A DNA stretch of 64,000 bases from Streptomyces genisteinicus (GTDB lineage: Bacteria; Actinomycetota; Actinomycetes; Streptomycetales; Streptomycetaceae), in contig NZ_CP060825.1 of NCBI RefSeq assembly GCF_014489615.1, forward strand, positions 248,001 to 312,000, in the 5' to 3' direction. This document shows, in pieces, positions 52,184 through 59,845 of this stretch. The notes beneath the pieces were generated by a model. That model was given only the letters and a program-made list of their open reading frames with translations. It had not been told where the DNA came from and ran no database searches. A program made the translations under genes and the position numbers. The first letter of the stretch is position 1. Each line of letters starts with the position of its first letter.

Positions 52184-52938
52184 TGTGCCGGCACCTCGCG
52201 GCGATCGGACCGCCCGCGGCCCTGGGCGACCTGCTGGTCGCCCCCGAGCACGCCCTGTTCCGGCAGTCGTGGGCCCCGCGGCGGCAGCGGTACGGCACGG
52301 TGAACGCGGACGGGTTCGGCGTCGGCTGGTACGCGGACGACGACCCGGTGCCCGCCCGCTACCGGCGGGCGGGGCCCGTGTGGGGGGACCTGTCCTTCGC
52401 CGACCTGGCACGCGTCGTGCGCAGCCAGGCGGTGCTCGCCGCGGTGCGGGACGCGACCCGGGCGGGCGCGGACGGGGAGGCGGCCGCCGCCCCGTTCGCC
52501 TCGGGACCGTGGCTCTTCTCCCACAACGGCGCGGTGGCCGGCTGGCCGGACTCGATGGCCGCTCCGGCCGGTGCGCTCCCGGCGGCCGCGCTGCTGTCGA
52601 TGGAGGCACGGACCGACTCGGCGCTCGTGTGGGCGCTGGTGCTCCACCGGCTGCGGGCCGGCGACGGCCTGGGCCAGGCCCTGGCGGACACCGTGCGCGA
52701 CACGGCGGCGGCCGCCCCCGGCTCCCGGCTGAACCTCCTCCTCACCGACGGCCGTGCGATCGCGGCGACCGCGTGGGGCGACACCCTCTGGTATCTCACG
52801 GGCTCCGGCGGCCGCACGGTGGTCGCATCGGAGCCGTACGACGACGATCCGCGCTGGCAGGAGGTGCCGGACCGCACGCTGCTCACGGCGACGCGGACCG
52901 ACCTGCTGCTGACCGAGCTCAAGGAGCCCACCCAGTGA
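52183..52938 (+). CDS. egtC: Gamma-glutamyl hercynylcysteine sulfoxide hydrolase EgtC
   Basis: This 251-residue Ntn-hydrolase of class-II amidotransferase fold removes the gamma-glutamyl group in ergothioneine synthesis. The mature N-terminal nucleophile is Cys2 (MCRHLAAIG). NADGFGVGWYADDD and FSHNGAVAGWP are the expected glutamine-amidotransferase-like segments. It begins one base inside the egtB stop and ends overlapping the egtD GTG, so translation is coupled along the operon. Confidence 0.95.
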   Translation: MCRHLAAIGPPAALGDLLVAPEHALFRQSWAPRRQRYGTVNADGFGVGWYADDDPVPARYRRAGPVWGDLSFADLARVVRSQAVLAAVRDATRAGADGEAAAAPFASGPWLFSHNGAVAGWPDSMAAPAGALPAAALLSMEARTDSALVWALVLHRLRAGDGLGQALADTVRDTAAAAPGSRLNLLLTDGRAIAATAWGDTLWYLTGSGGRTVVASEPYDDDPRWQEVPDRTLLTATRTDLLLTELKEPTQ

Positions 52939-53897
52939 GCCCGTTCCTGCTGACCCGCACCCTGCCCGAGGACGCGACCGGCGCCGATCTGCGCGCCGAC
53001 GTGCTGAACGGGCTGACCCGCACCCCCAAGGTGCTGCCGCCGAAGTGGTTCTACGACGCCCGCGGCAGCGAGCTGTTCGAGGAGATCACCCGGCTGCCCG
53101 AGTACTACCCGACCCGGGCGGAGCGGGAGATCCTGGCCGCCCGCGCCGGGGAGATCGCCGCCGCCACCGGCGCCCGCACCCTGGTGGAGCTGGGCTCGGG
53201 GTCGTCGGAGAAGACCCGCTTCCTGCTGGACGCCCTGACGGCGCTGCACACCTATGTGCCCGTCGACGTCAGCGAGAGCGCGCTGACCGGGGCGGCCGAG
53301 GCGCTGCTCGCCGAGCGGCCCGGGCTCGACGTCCACGCGCTGATCGCGGACTTCACCCGCGGACTCGCGCTGCCGGGGACGCCGGGGCCGCGGCTGGTGG
53401 CGTTCCTGGGCGGCACGATCGGCAATCTGCTGCCCGCCGAGCGTGCGCTGTTCCTGCGGTCGGTGCGCGACCTGCTGGAGCCCGGTGACGCGCTGCTGCT
53501 CGGCACCGACCTGGTGAAGGACGAGCAGGTGCTGGTCCGCGCCTACGACGACGCCGCGGGGGTGACGGCGCAGTTCAACAAGAACGTGCTGTCGGTGCTC
53601 GCGCGGGAGCTGGGCGCGGACGTGGACCCGGCCGACTTCGACCACGTGGCCGTCTGGGACCACGAGCACGAGTGGATCGAGATGCGGCTGCGGGCCCGGT
53701 CGGCGGTGACCGTGAAGATCCGTGAGCTGGACCTGGTGGTGCCGTTCGCGGCGGGCGAGGAGATGCGTACGGAGGTGTCCGCCAAGTTCCGTCAGGAGGG
53801 TGTGCGCGACGAACTCGCGGCGGCCGGACTGGAGCTGTCGCACTGGTGGACGGACACGGAGGGGCGGTTCGCGCTCAGTCTCGCGACCGCGAGCTGA
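52935..53897 (+). CDS. egtD: Histidine N-alpha-methyltransferase EgtD
   Basis: This 320-residue SAM enzyme trimethylates histidine to hercynine. Motifs: PKWFYDARGSELFEEITRLPEYYPTRAEREIL, VELGSGSSEKTRFLLDAL (SAM loop), FLGGTIGNL and FNKNVLSVLARELGADVDPADFDHVAVWD, all typical of the DUF2260/EgtD family. The start GTG at 52935 overlaps the egtC stop. No egtE follows, and the C-S lyase must lie elsewhere. Its last 106 bases overlap the opposite-strand acyltransferase gene. Confidence 0.96.
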   Translation: MSPFLLTRTLPEDATGADLRADVLNGLTRTPKVLPPKWFYDARGSELFEEITRLPEYYPTRAEREILAARAGEIAAATGARTLVELGSGSSEKTRFLLDALTALHTYVPVDVSESALTGAAEALLAERPGLDVHALIADFTRGLALPGTPGPRLVAFLGGTIGNLLPAERALFLRSVRDLLEPGDALLLGTDLVKDEQVLVRAYDDAAGVTAQFNKNVLSVLARELGADVDPADFDHVAVWDHEHEWIEMRLRARSAVTVKIRELDLVVPFAAGEEMRTEVSAKFRQEGVRDELAAAGLELSHWWTDTEGRFALSLATAS

Positions 53898-54799
53898 GCG
53901 GAGCGCGCGAGGGCGCGGCGGTCGGTCCGGGAACCGGGGACGAGCGGCGGCAGCAGCCGTATCTCCGCGGTCAGCCGGGCGGCCGTCGCCACCCGCCACA
54001 GCGACGCCGCCAGCGGGTCGTCGCCGACGAACGCGGCCGCCCCGGTGGGCCCGTAGGACAGCCGTACGGGCCGCACCGCGGCGCCCGCGTCCAGCGCCGC
54101 CTGGAACGCCGCCGGGCGGAACCGTCCCCCCTCGCCGCGGCCGCACCAGGTGGAGCCCTCGGGGAAGACGACGACGCGGGAGCCGCCCCGCAGCGCGGAG
54201 CCCATCGCGGCGACGGCGGCGGGCAGCGCGCGCAGCCGGTCGCGTTCGAGGAACAGGGTGCCGCCCCGGGCGGCGACCGCGCCCAGCACCGGCCAGCGGC
54301 GGAGCTCGCTCTTGGCGAGCATGCGGCCCGGCAGGACGGATGCGATCAGCGGGATGTCGAGCCAGGACACGTGGTTGGCGACGACCAGCTCCCCCGGCCG
54401 TGGCGGCCCGTGCCGCGCGGCGCTCCCCGGCGGGGTGCCGACGACGGACACCCGGACGCCGAACGCCCTGAGCACCGCCCGGGCCCAGTGCCGCGTCAGC
54501 CGGTGGCGCAGCCGGACGCCGAGGAGGGCCGCGGCCGGGGCGAGCAGGATCCCGGCGGTGACGACCGCGGAGCCGGCGGTGAGCCGCAGGACGGCCCGCG
54601 CGGCCCCGGCGGCGGGCCCGGCGCCCGCGGCGCACCCCTCGGGGGTGCACGGCGCCGTGGGCAGCCAGACGCTCGCCGCGCCGGGGCCGGGGAGCCGCGG
54701 GGTCCTGATCCGCGCGCCGGGCGGGTCAGCTGTCACGCCGGGGCCGGGGCCGGGAGGCCGTGGGTCCCCCGTCCGCGCGCAGGGCCGGACGGCCGTCAC
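53792..54799 (-). CDS. olsA: 1-acyl-glycerol-3-phosphate O-acyltransferase family, probable lyso-ornithine lipid acyltransferase
   Basis: This 335-residue PlsC-family protein has membrane helices at about residues 75-95 and the acyltransferase boxes NHVSWLDIP (H-x4-D), KSELRRWPVLGAVAARGGTLFLERD and VVVFPEGSTW. The first 60 residues are a low-complexity extension. The GTG at 54799 overlaps the stop of the preceding GNAT gene (GTGA), the usual olsB-olsA pairing, so it probably adds the second acyl chain of ornithine lipid. The 3' end runs 106 bases into egtD antisense. Confidence 0.82.
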   Translation of the reverse strand: MTAVRPCARTGDPRPPGPGPGVTADPPGARIRTPRLPGPGAASVWLPTAPCTPEGCAAGAGPAAGAARAVLRLTAGSAVVTAGILLAPAAALLGVRLRHRLTRHWARAVLRAFGVRVSVVGTPPGSAARHGPPRPGELVVANHVSWLDIPLIASVLPGRMLAKSELRRWPVLGAVAARGGTLFLERDRLRALPAAVAAMGSALRGGSRVVVFPEGSTWCGRGEGGRFRPAAFQAALDAGAAVRPVRLSYGPTGAAAFVGDDPLAASLWRVATAARLTAEIRLLPPLVPGSRTDRRALARSAQLAVARLSANRPSVSVHQCDSSSPAAASSSRTPS

Positions 54800-55623
54800 G
54801 CCGGGGCCAGGGACAGGAAGTGGCGCAGGTAGCGGGGGTCGGTGCGGCGCAGCGACAGCAGGACGTAGAGGTCGGCGACGTCGAAGTCGGGGTCGTGGGC
54901 GGGTGCTCCGCAGACCCAGGCGCCGAGCCGGAGGTAGCCGCGCAGCAGGGGCGGCAGTTCGGTGCGTGCCGCGGGCGGGACGGCCGCCGGCGCGTTCCAG
55001 AGCCGGTGCGGGGTCACCCAGAACTCCTCGGGTGCCAGGTGGCGGCTGCGCACGGTGTGCCAGGCCGCCGCGGCCCGGGCGCCTCCGTCGGCGAGGGGCA
55101 GCGAGCAGCAGCCGGCGAGCCAGTTGTGGCCGGTGCGGGTCATGTAGCGGGCGAGCCCAGCCCAGATCAGCGCGATGACGGCCCCGTTGCGGTGCAGCGG
55201 GTGGACGCAGGAGCGTCCCACCTCGACGAGGTCGTGGCGGACGGGGTCGAGCCGGCTGAGGTCGAACTCGCTCTCCGCGTAGAGGCGTCCGGCGATCCGG
55301 GCGCGGTCGGGCGGCAGGATGCGGTAGGTGCCGACGACCTCTCCGGTGGCGGCCTCGCGGACCAGGAGGTGGTCGCAGTAGGCGTCGAAGGCGTCGCCGT
55401 CCAGGCCCGGTTCGGGGCCGTCGAGCAGGGCGCCCATCTCACCGGCGAAGACCTGGTGCCGCAGCCGCTGCGCGGCGCGCACGTCCTCCTGGTCGCGGGC
55501 GAGGCGGACGACGTAGCGGGGGTCGCCGCCCGGACCGGCCTGCCGGGGGGCGGCGGTGTGCGGGGCCGCGGGCGGGGCGGGGCGGGTGACCGGGACGGGC
55601 GCGGCGAGCGGGGTTGCGGACAT
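54796..55623 (-). CDS. olsB: GNAT-type ornithine N-acyltransferase
   Basis: This 275-residue acyltransferase has a disordered first 35 residues, then YVVRLARDQEDVRAAQRLRHQVFAGEMG and DYLLV-like CDHLLVREAATGEVVGTYRIL. VEVGRSCVHPLHRNGAVIALIWAGLARYM and a C-terminal LLRGYLRLGAWVCGAPAHDPDFDVADLYVLL follow, the pattern of OlsB and hemolysin-like acyl-ACP acyltransferases. It makes lyso-ornithine lipid, consumed by the coupled downstream enzyme. The ATG at 55623 follows AGGAGA. Confidence 0.85.
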   Translation of the reverse strand: MSATPLAAPVPVTRPAPPAAPHTAAPRQAGPGGDPRYVVRLARDQEDVRAAQRLRHQVFAGEMGALLDGPEPGLDGDAFDAYCDHLLVREAATGEVVGTYRILPPDRARIAGRLYAESEFDLSRLDPVRHDLVEVGRSCVHPLHRNGAVIALIWAGLARYMTRTGHNWLAGCCSLPLADGGARAAAAWHTVRSRHLAPEEFWVTPHRLWNAPAAVPPAARTELPPLLRGYLRLGAWVCGAPAHDPDFDVADLYVLLSLRRTDPRYLRHFLSLAPA

Positions 55624-55802
55624 GACGGTCTCCTGTGCCGGACGAAGGGGGCGGACCGCGGGTGCGGCGGCCCGGCCCTTCGTTTCTTCCGTGACAGGCT
55701 GGATTCGACATGACCGCCCGGCGGAGGGCGGATGTGGGAACGCTGAATCCCGGACGTGCGCGGCCCCGGTGCCGAGGGACGGCCGGGGCGCGGGGGGCCA
55801 GG

Positions 55803-55974
55803 GCGTGTTGCGAAAGTGGCTCCGTCCGCCCGGAGGGCGGGGCCTGCGGCGTCTGGTGCGTGCGATCGCAAGGCGGAGGATCATCCTCGTACCGGGCGTA
55901 CTCGGATGACTCCGACAACGCGGCGAGCGTGCGTGCCAGGCGTCGCGGGCCAGGAGTGACTTTCGCAACACGCC
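55803..55974. mobile_element. MITE-like element with 16-base terminal inverted repeats
   Basis: The ends ggcgtgttgcgaaagt (55803-55818) and actttcgcaacacgcc (55959-55974) are exact inverted repeats flanking 140 bases, and similarity continues inward for about six more bases (ctcc). The interior encodes nothing convincing. Size and ends suit a miniature inverted-repeat element mobilised by an unlinked transposase. The right end abuts the TAG stop (55976-55974) of the binding-protein gene. The remaining 5' leader of olsB lies at 55624-55802. Confidence 0.72.
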
Positions 55975-57221
55975 TAGGGGCGCAGGGCGGCGGTGATCCG
56001 GTCGGAGGCGTTGCGCGCGGCGGTCGCCGGTTCCCTGCCCTGGAGGACGGCCGTCATGTAGGGCTTGATCGGGTTGTCGCCCTCCACCTCGGCCCACTGC
56101 GGGGAGTTGGGGGTGGCCCGGCCCTGGGCGGCTCCGGCGGCCATGGCGTAGGTGCTCTCCTGGCCCTCCAGCTCGAGACCGAGGGTGGCCTTGTTCGGCA
56201 CGTAGTTCATGGTGCGGGCGAGGTCCAGCTGCCACTCGTCCCCGGCGAGCGCGGAGACCACCTCGACGGCGGCGGCCCGCTCCTTCGAGTTCTCGGGCAC
56301 GATCAGGTCCGAGCCGCCGATGAAGACGGATCCGGGGGCCGCGGCGGTCTTGCCCGGGACGGGGAAGAACCCGAGCTTGCCCTTCAGTTCGGGGTTGGCC
56401 TTCTCGATCACGGTGGCCGCGCTGGGTACGGCGATCATCTGCGCGACGTTGCCCTTGGCGAAGACCTCCGCCTGCGGCGGGGTCTCCTCGTCGCCGTCCT
56501 TGGGCCCGCTGCCGTGGGACTGGAGCTCCTGGTAGAAGTCCATGCCGCGCAGGGCCGCCTTGGAGTGCAGGGAACCCTGCCAGTCGCCCGCGCTCTCCAC
56601 GGCGAGCTCCCCGCCCTCGTCCCAGATGAAGCCGGCGAGGGTGTACCAGTCCTGGCCGGAGAGGTAGATGCCGTCCTGGCCGGGTCTGTCGAGCTTCTCG
56701 GAGATCTCCAGCCATTCGGCGCGGGTCTTCGGCGGCTCGGTGATGCCCGCCTCGGCGAACAGCTCCTTGTTGTAGATGACGACGCGGTTGGCCGCGTACC
56801 AGGGGATGCCGTACTGGGAGCCGTTGATGCTGCCCGGTTCGGCGAGGCCCGGCAGCCAGTCCTCGTTCCCGAGGTCGCGCACGGACTCCAGGGTGAGGTC
56901 GCGCAGGCCGCCGCTCTCGGCGTAGCCCGCGACCTGGGTGTTGCCGACCTCGATGACCTCGGGCGCGTCCTCGCTCTTCAGCGCCTCCGTGACCTTCTTG
57001 CCGATCCCGGTCCACTCCTGGAACGTGACGTCGAGCTCGATGCCGGGGTGTTCCTTCTCGAAGGTCTCGGTGAAGCGCTTCAGCCAGTCGTCGGACACGC
57101 TGTTCTGCATGAGCCAGATGCTGACGGTGCGGGTGTCGGAACCGCCGGGTATCAGACCGCAGCCGCCGAGGGCGAGCGAACACGCGAGCACGGAGGACAG
57201 GGCGAGGTAGCGGTTCTTCAC
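55974..57221 (-). CDS. Extracellular sugar-binding lipoprotein of an ABC transporter
   Basis: This 415-residue family-1 solute-binding protein has a lipoprotein signal with lipobox ALGGC at about residues 17-21, then TVSIWLMQNSVSDDWLKRFTETFEKEHPGI, PWYAANRVVIYNKELFAEAGI and WDEGG, as in sugar and chitooligosaccharide binders. A GTG at 57221 follows AAGGTGA. No permease or ATPase genes follow, and instead the MITE end touches its stop codon, so the downstream operon may have been lost or the gene is an orphan serving distant permeases. A TTTGGT-N4-ACCAAA palindrome lies upstream. Confidence 0.9.
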   Translation of the reverse strand: MKNRYLALSSVLACSLALGGCGLIPGGSDTRTVSIWLMQNSVSDDWLKRFTETFEKEHPGIELDVTFQEWTGIGKKVTEALKSEDAPEVIEVGNTQVAGYAESGGLRDLTLESVRDLGNEDWLPGLAEPGSINGSQYGIPWYAANRVVIYNKELFAEAGITEPPKTRAEWLEISEKLDRPGQDGIYLSGQDWYTLAGFIWDEGGELAVESAGDWQGSLHSKAALRGMDFYQELQSHGSGPKDGDEETPPQAEVFAKGNVAQMIAVPSAATVIEKANPELKGKLGFFPVPGKTAAAPGSVFIGGSDLIVPENSKERAAAVEVVSALAGDEWQLDLARTMNYVPNKATLGLELEGQESTYAMAAGAAQGRATPNSPQWAEVEGDNPIKPYMTAVLQGREPATAARNASDRITAALRP

Positions 57222-57301
57222 GAGGTCACCTTCTGCGTCGGGGCACATGAACGGGACCCGACGTGGGGGGAGGAGCTGACGCTCGCACGGGCTGGCTGGA
57301 T

Positions 57302-57317
57302 TTTGGTATGGACCAAA
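57302..57317. promoter_or_regulatory. TTTGGT-N4-ACCAAA palindrome, dre-like operator
   Basis: A perfect 6+6 palindrome with a 4-base centre lies 81-96 bases upstream of the binding-protein start. Its TGGT-N4-ACCA core resembles DasR-type sites of Streptomyces sugar genes. The rest of the 342-base gap (57222-57563) holds promoters for the binding protein and for dodecin and no further gene. Confidence 0.5.
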
Positions 57318-57563
57318 CGTCCGGTCAAGTCCGGAAAGCGGAGCGCGAACGGGCCGACATCGGACACTACAGCCATCCATGACATCACCGTCAGCTCATG
57401 CGGTGGCCGAAACACGGGAGTTCGGCCGTCCTCCGGCCGGCGGCCGGGGAACCGGAAGCGGACCAGCATGTGGACACCGGGGCTCCGTCACGGCCGGCGA
57501 CGCCTCGCGGGACCGTGCGGTGTGCGGCACCGTGGAAGGACCATCGAGAGGAGCAGGACGCAC

Positions 57564-57779
57564 ATGTCGAACCACACCTACCGTGTCACCGAGATCGTGG
57601 GGACCTCACCGGACGGCGTCGACCAGGCCATCCGCAACGGCATCACCCGGGCGTCGCAGACGCTGCGGGGCCTCGACTGGTTCGAGGTCACCCAGGTGCG
57701 CGGGCACATCGCCGACGGGCGGATCGAGCACTACCAGGTGGGCCTGAAGGTCGGATTCCGGCTGGAGGACGGCGACTGA
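57564..57779 (+). CDS. Dodecin
   Basis: This 71-residue protein is a classic dodecin: MSNHTYRVTEIVGTSPDGVD, then AIRNGITRASQTLRGLDWFEVTQVRGHIADGRIEHYQVGLKVGFRLED. Twelve copies form a hollow sphere that stores flavin or CoA. The tryptophan in LDWFEV is the flavin-stacking residue. The ATG at 57564 follows GAGAGGAGC. Confidence 0.95.
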   Translation: MSNHTYRVTEIVGTSPDGVDQAIRNGITRASQTLRGLDWFEVTQVRGHIADGRIEHYQVGLKVGFRLEDGD

Positions 57780-57833
57780 GCGACGCCGGAAGAGCGGTCC
57801 CGCCGCGCCCGTGGCCCGGGAGCGGCGGGAACC

Positions 57834-58337
57834 TCAGGTGCGGCCTTCGCGCTCCTGTGCGTCCCGCATCGCCGCCCCGGTGCTCTCCGCGCCCCAGACG
57901 GCGCGCACCACCCGGAAGCCCGCCCGCTCGGCGTCCTGGCACACCAGCTCGTCGTCGTCCACGAGCATCCTGATGTCGCGCCGCGCGCCGAGGCGGCGCA
58001 GGATCTCCAGTTTGGTCCTGCGGGCCGGCCGCCGGTCGTCGTTGCGCCGCATGAAGATCCGGCCGTCGGGCAGCTCATGGGCGGCGAGCCAGTCCACCGT
58101 GTCCCTGTGGCACCGCTCCGGACGGCCGGTCAGGTAGACGATCTCGCACTCGCGGGCAGCCTCCCGGCACCGCCGCACGCCCTCGCCGAGCGGCGGGTCG
58201 TCGGGCGCCGCGGCGAAGAACGCGTCCCAGTCGCGCGGCGCGCGCCGCAGCAGATGCTGCCGGTGCCCGGCGTCGGCAAGGGTTCCGTCGAGGTCGAACA
58301 CGGCCAGTGGCCTGCTTTCCGGAGTCGTCACGGGCAT
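57834..58337 (-). CDS. HAD-superfamily phosphatase, polynucleotide kinase 3'-phosphatase-like
   Basis: This 167-residue HAD domain has motif I LAVFDLDGTLADAGHR (nucleophile Asp), motif II IVYLTGRPERCHRDT and motif III/IV KLEILRRLG then IRMLVDDDE. The short cap and TGRPE motif match the phosphatase domain of Pnkp-like enzymes acting on nucleic acid ends or nucleotides. A TACGCT hexamer just before 58337 would place transcription start at an in-frame GTG at 58331, so the true start may be that leaderless GTG. Confidence 0.85.
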   Translation of the reverse strand: MPVTTPESRPLAVFDLDGTLADAGHRQHLLRRAPRDWDAFFAAAPDDPPLGEGVRRCREAARECEIVYLTGRPERCHRDTVDWLAAHELPDGRIFMRRNDDRRPARRTKLEILRRLGARRDIRMLVDDDELVCQDAERAGFRVVRAVWGAESTGAAMRDAQEREGRT

Positions 58338-58480
58338 CAGCGTAGGGCCCGTGCACGCGGCGGGCTCCGCCCAGGCCCTGCCACCCTGCCCCCCGGCTCC
58401 TCGTCGGGCCTGCGACCCGGACCCGGACCCGGCCCCGGAACGCCCTGCCGGACGGGGACGGCGGCCCGTAGATTCGGTCC

Positions 58481-58945
58481 ATGCACACGACGCGCGTCTC
58501 CCGCCATGTGAACGCCTCCCCCGCCGCCGTCTACCGGGCGCTGCTCGATCCCGGCGCCGTCGCGCGATGGCGGGTGCCGGACGGGATGAGCGCGCGGGTG
58601 CACGAGTTCGACGCCCGGCCGGGGGGCGGGTTCCGGGTCTCGCTGACGTACGAGGCCCCGGGCCCGGCGGGCAAGTCCGACGCCCGGACCGACACGTACC
58701 ACGGCCACTTCGCCGAGCTCGTCCCCGGGGCGAAGGTGGTCGAGGTGCTCGCCTTCGAGTCGGCGGATCCGGCCCTGGGCGGCACGATGACGATGACGAC
58801 TTCGCTGACCGCGGCCCCGGACGGCGGCACGGAGGTGCTGATCGTGCACGAAGGGCTGCCGGACGCCGTCCGGCCCGAGGACAACGAGGCGGGGACGCGG
58901 ATGGCGCTCGCCAACCTCGCCGCGCTGGTCGAGGACCGCGCCTGA
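58481..58945 (+). CDS. SRPBCC (AHSA1-type) protein
   Basis: This 154-residue protein has TRVSRHVNASPAAVYRALLDPGAVARWRVPDGM at the start, FRVSLTYEAPG in the middle and GGTEVLIVHEGLPDAVRPEDNEAGTRMALANLAALVE at the end, all AHSA1/CalC-like. The fold binds hydrophobic ligands or chaperones. TAGATT at 58469-58474 lies six bases before the ATG, so a leaderless transcript is likely. Confidence 0.9.
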   Translation: MHTTRVSRHVNASPAAVYRALLDPGAVARWRVPDGMSARVHEFDARPGGGFRVSLTYEAPGPAGKSDARTDTYHGHFAELVPGAKVVEVLAFESADPALGGTMTMTTSLTAAPDGGTEVLIVHEGLPDAVRPEDNEAGTRMALANLAALVEDRA

Positions 58946-58952
58946 GCACGGA

Positions 58953-59088
58953 GCGGGTCAGTCGGCCGGACCGACCGCGGCGCACACGGGACGGCCCCCG
59001 CCGGACGGCCCCCGCCGACCTCACCTGGCAGGTCCAGGACCGCGCCCGAACAGCCCGCGGGTCAGTCGGCCGGACCGACCGCGGCGCA
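58953..59088. repeat. 32-base direct repeat duplicating the RNase HI 3' end
   Basis: A 32-base sequence beginning gcgggtcagtcggccgg is found exactly at 58953-58984 and 59057-59088. The second copy contains the last codons and stop of the RNase HI gene. The first is a non-coding duplicate 104 bases away. Between them a 14-base unit ggacggcccccgcc is itself in tandem (58989-59016). Confidence 0.85.
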
Positions 59089-59757
59089 GGCGGGGTGGCC
59101 CCAGCCGTCGGCGTTCTTCTTGATCGACTCACCCTTGGCGTAGGGCTTGCCGCACCGGCAGCGGCCGGGGAACTTGGCCTTCAGCGTGGCGCGGGAGCCG
59201 CCCTTCGCAGCTGCCCCGCCACCCGCGGCGGGACGCCGGGCACGGGCGGCGGCCGGCTTGGACGGCGGCTCCGGCGGCGGCAGCGCGGAACCCTGCGCGG
59301 AGCCGGCGGCCTGCTGGGTGCGGGCGGCCTGGCTCGCGGCCGCGTCGGCGGCGGCGTTCAGCGGGTCGCCGTCGACCTGGTGGGCGGGGGTGTAGACGAA
59401 GCGCACGTCACGGCCTGCGAGCAGCGCGTCGATGGCCATGACCAGGTCCTGGTTGGCGACCGGGGTGCCGGAGGCCGTCTTCCAGCCCTTGCGGCGCCAG
59501 CCGGGGAGCCAGGTCGTCACCGCCTTCATCGCGTACTGGGAGTCCATGCGCACCTCCAGCGGGACCTCGGGCCCGGTGGTGGCGAGCAGTTCCCGCAGCG
59601 CGGTGAGTTCGGCGACGTTGTTGGTCGCCCGCCCGAGCGGTCCCGCCTCCCACGAGGTCACCGCGCCGCCGGTACCGGCGATCACCCAGGCCCAGGCGGC
59701 CGGCCCGGGATTGCCCTTCGACGCCCCGTCACACGCGGCGATGATACGTTCCACCAT
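59062..59757 (-). CDS. rnhA: Ribonuclease HI with C-terminal cysteine module
   Basis: This 231-residue protein has an RNase H fold in residues 1-140: IIAACDGASKGNPGPAAWAW (first Asp), NNVAELTALRELL (Glu), VRMDSQYAMKAVTTW (Asp) and YTPAHQVDGDPLNAAADAAA (last Asp). It degrades RNA in RNA-DNA hybrids. An Ala/Pro/Gly linker leads to a C-terminal domain RCRCGKPYAKGESIKKNADGWGHPACA, probably zinc-binding. The fusion is found in actinobacteria. The 3' end is partly duplicated downstream. Confidence 0.92.
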   Translation of the reverse strand: MVERIIAACDGASKGNPGPAAWAWVIAGTGGAVTSWEAGPLGRATNNVAELTALRELLATTGPEVPLEVRMDSQYAMKAVTTWLPGWRRKGWKTASGTPVANQDLVMAIDALLAGRDVRFVYTPAHQVDGDPLNAAADAAASQAARTQQAAGSAQGSALPPPEPPSKPAAARARRPAAGGGAAAKGGSRATLKAKFPGRCRCGKPYAKGESIKKNADGWGHPACAAVGPAD

Positions 59758-59845
59758 TCCCCCGATCCTGCCACGCCCGCGGGGGTGCTCCGGCCACCCC
59801 CGGCCCCCGCCGGGTGCGGGGAAGGGGCGGGGGCGGGCGGACCGC

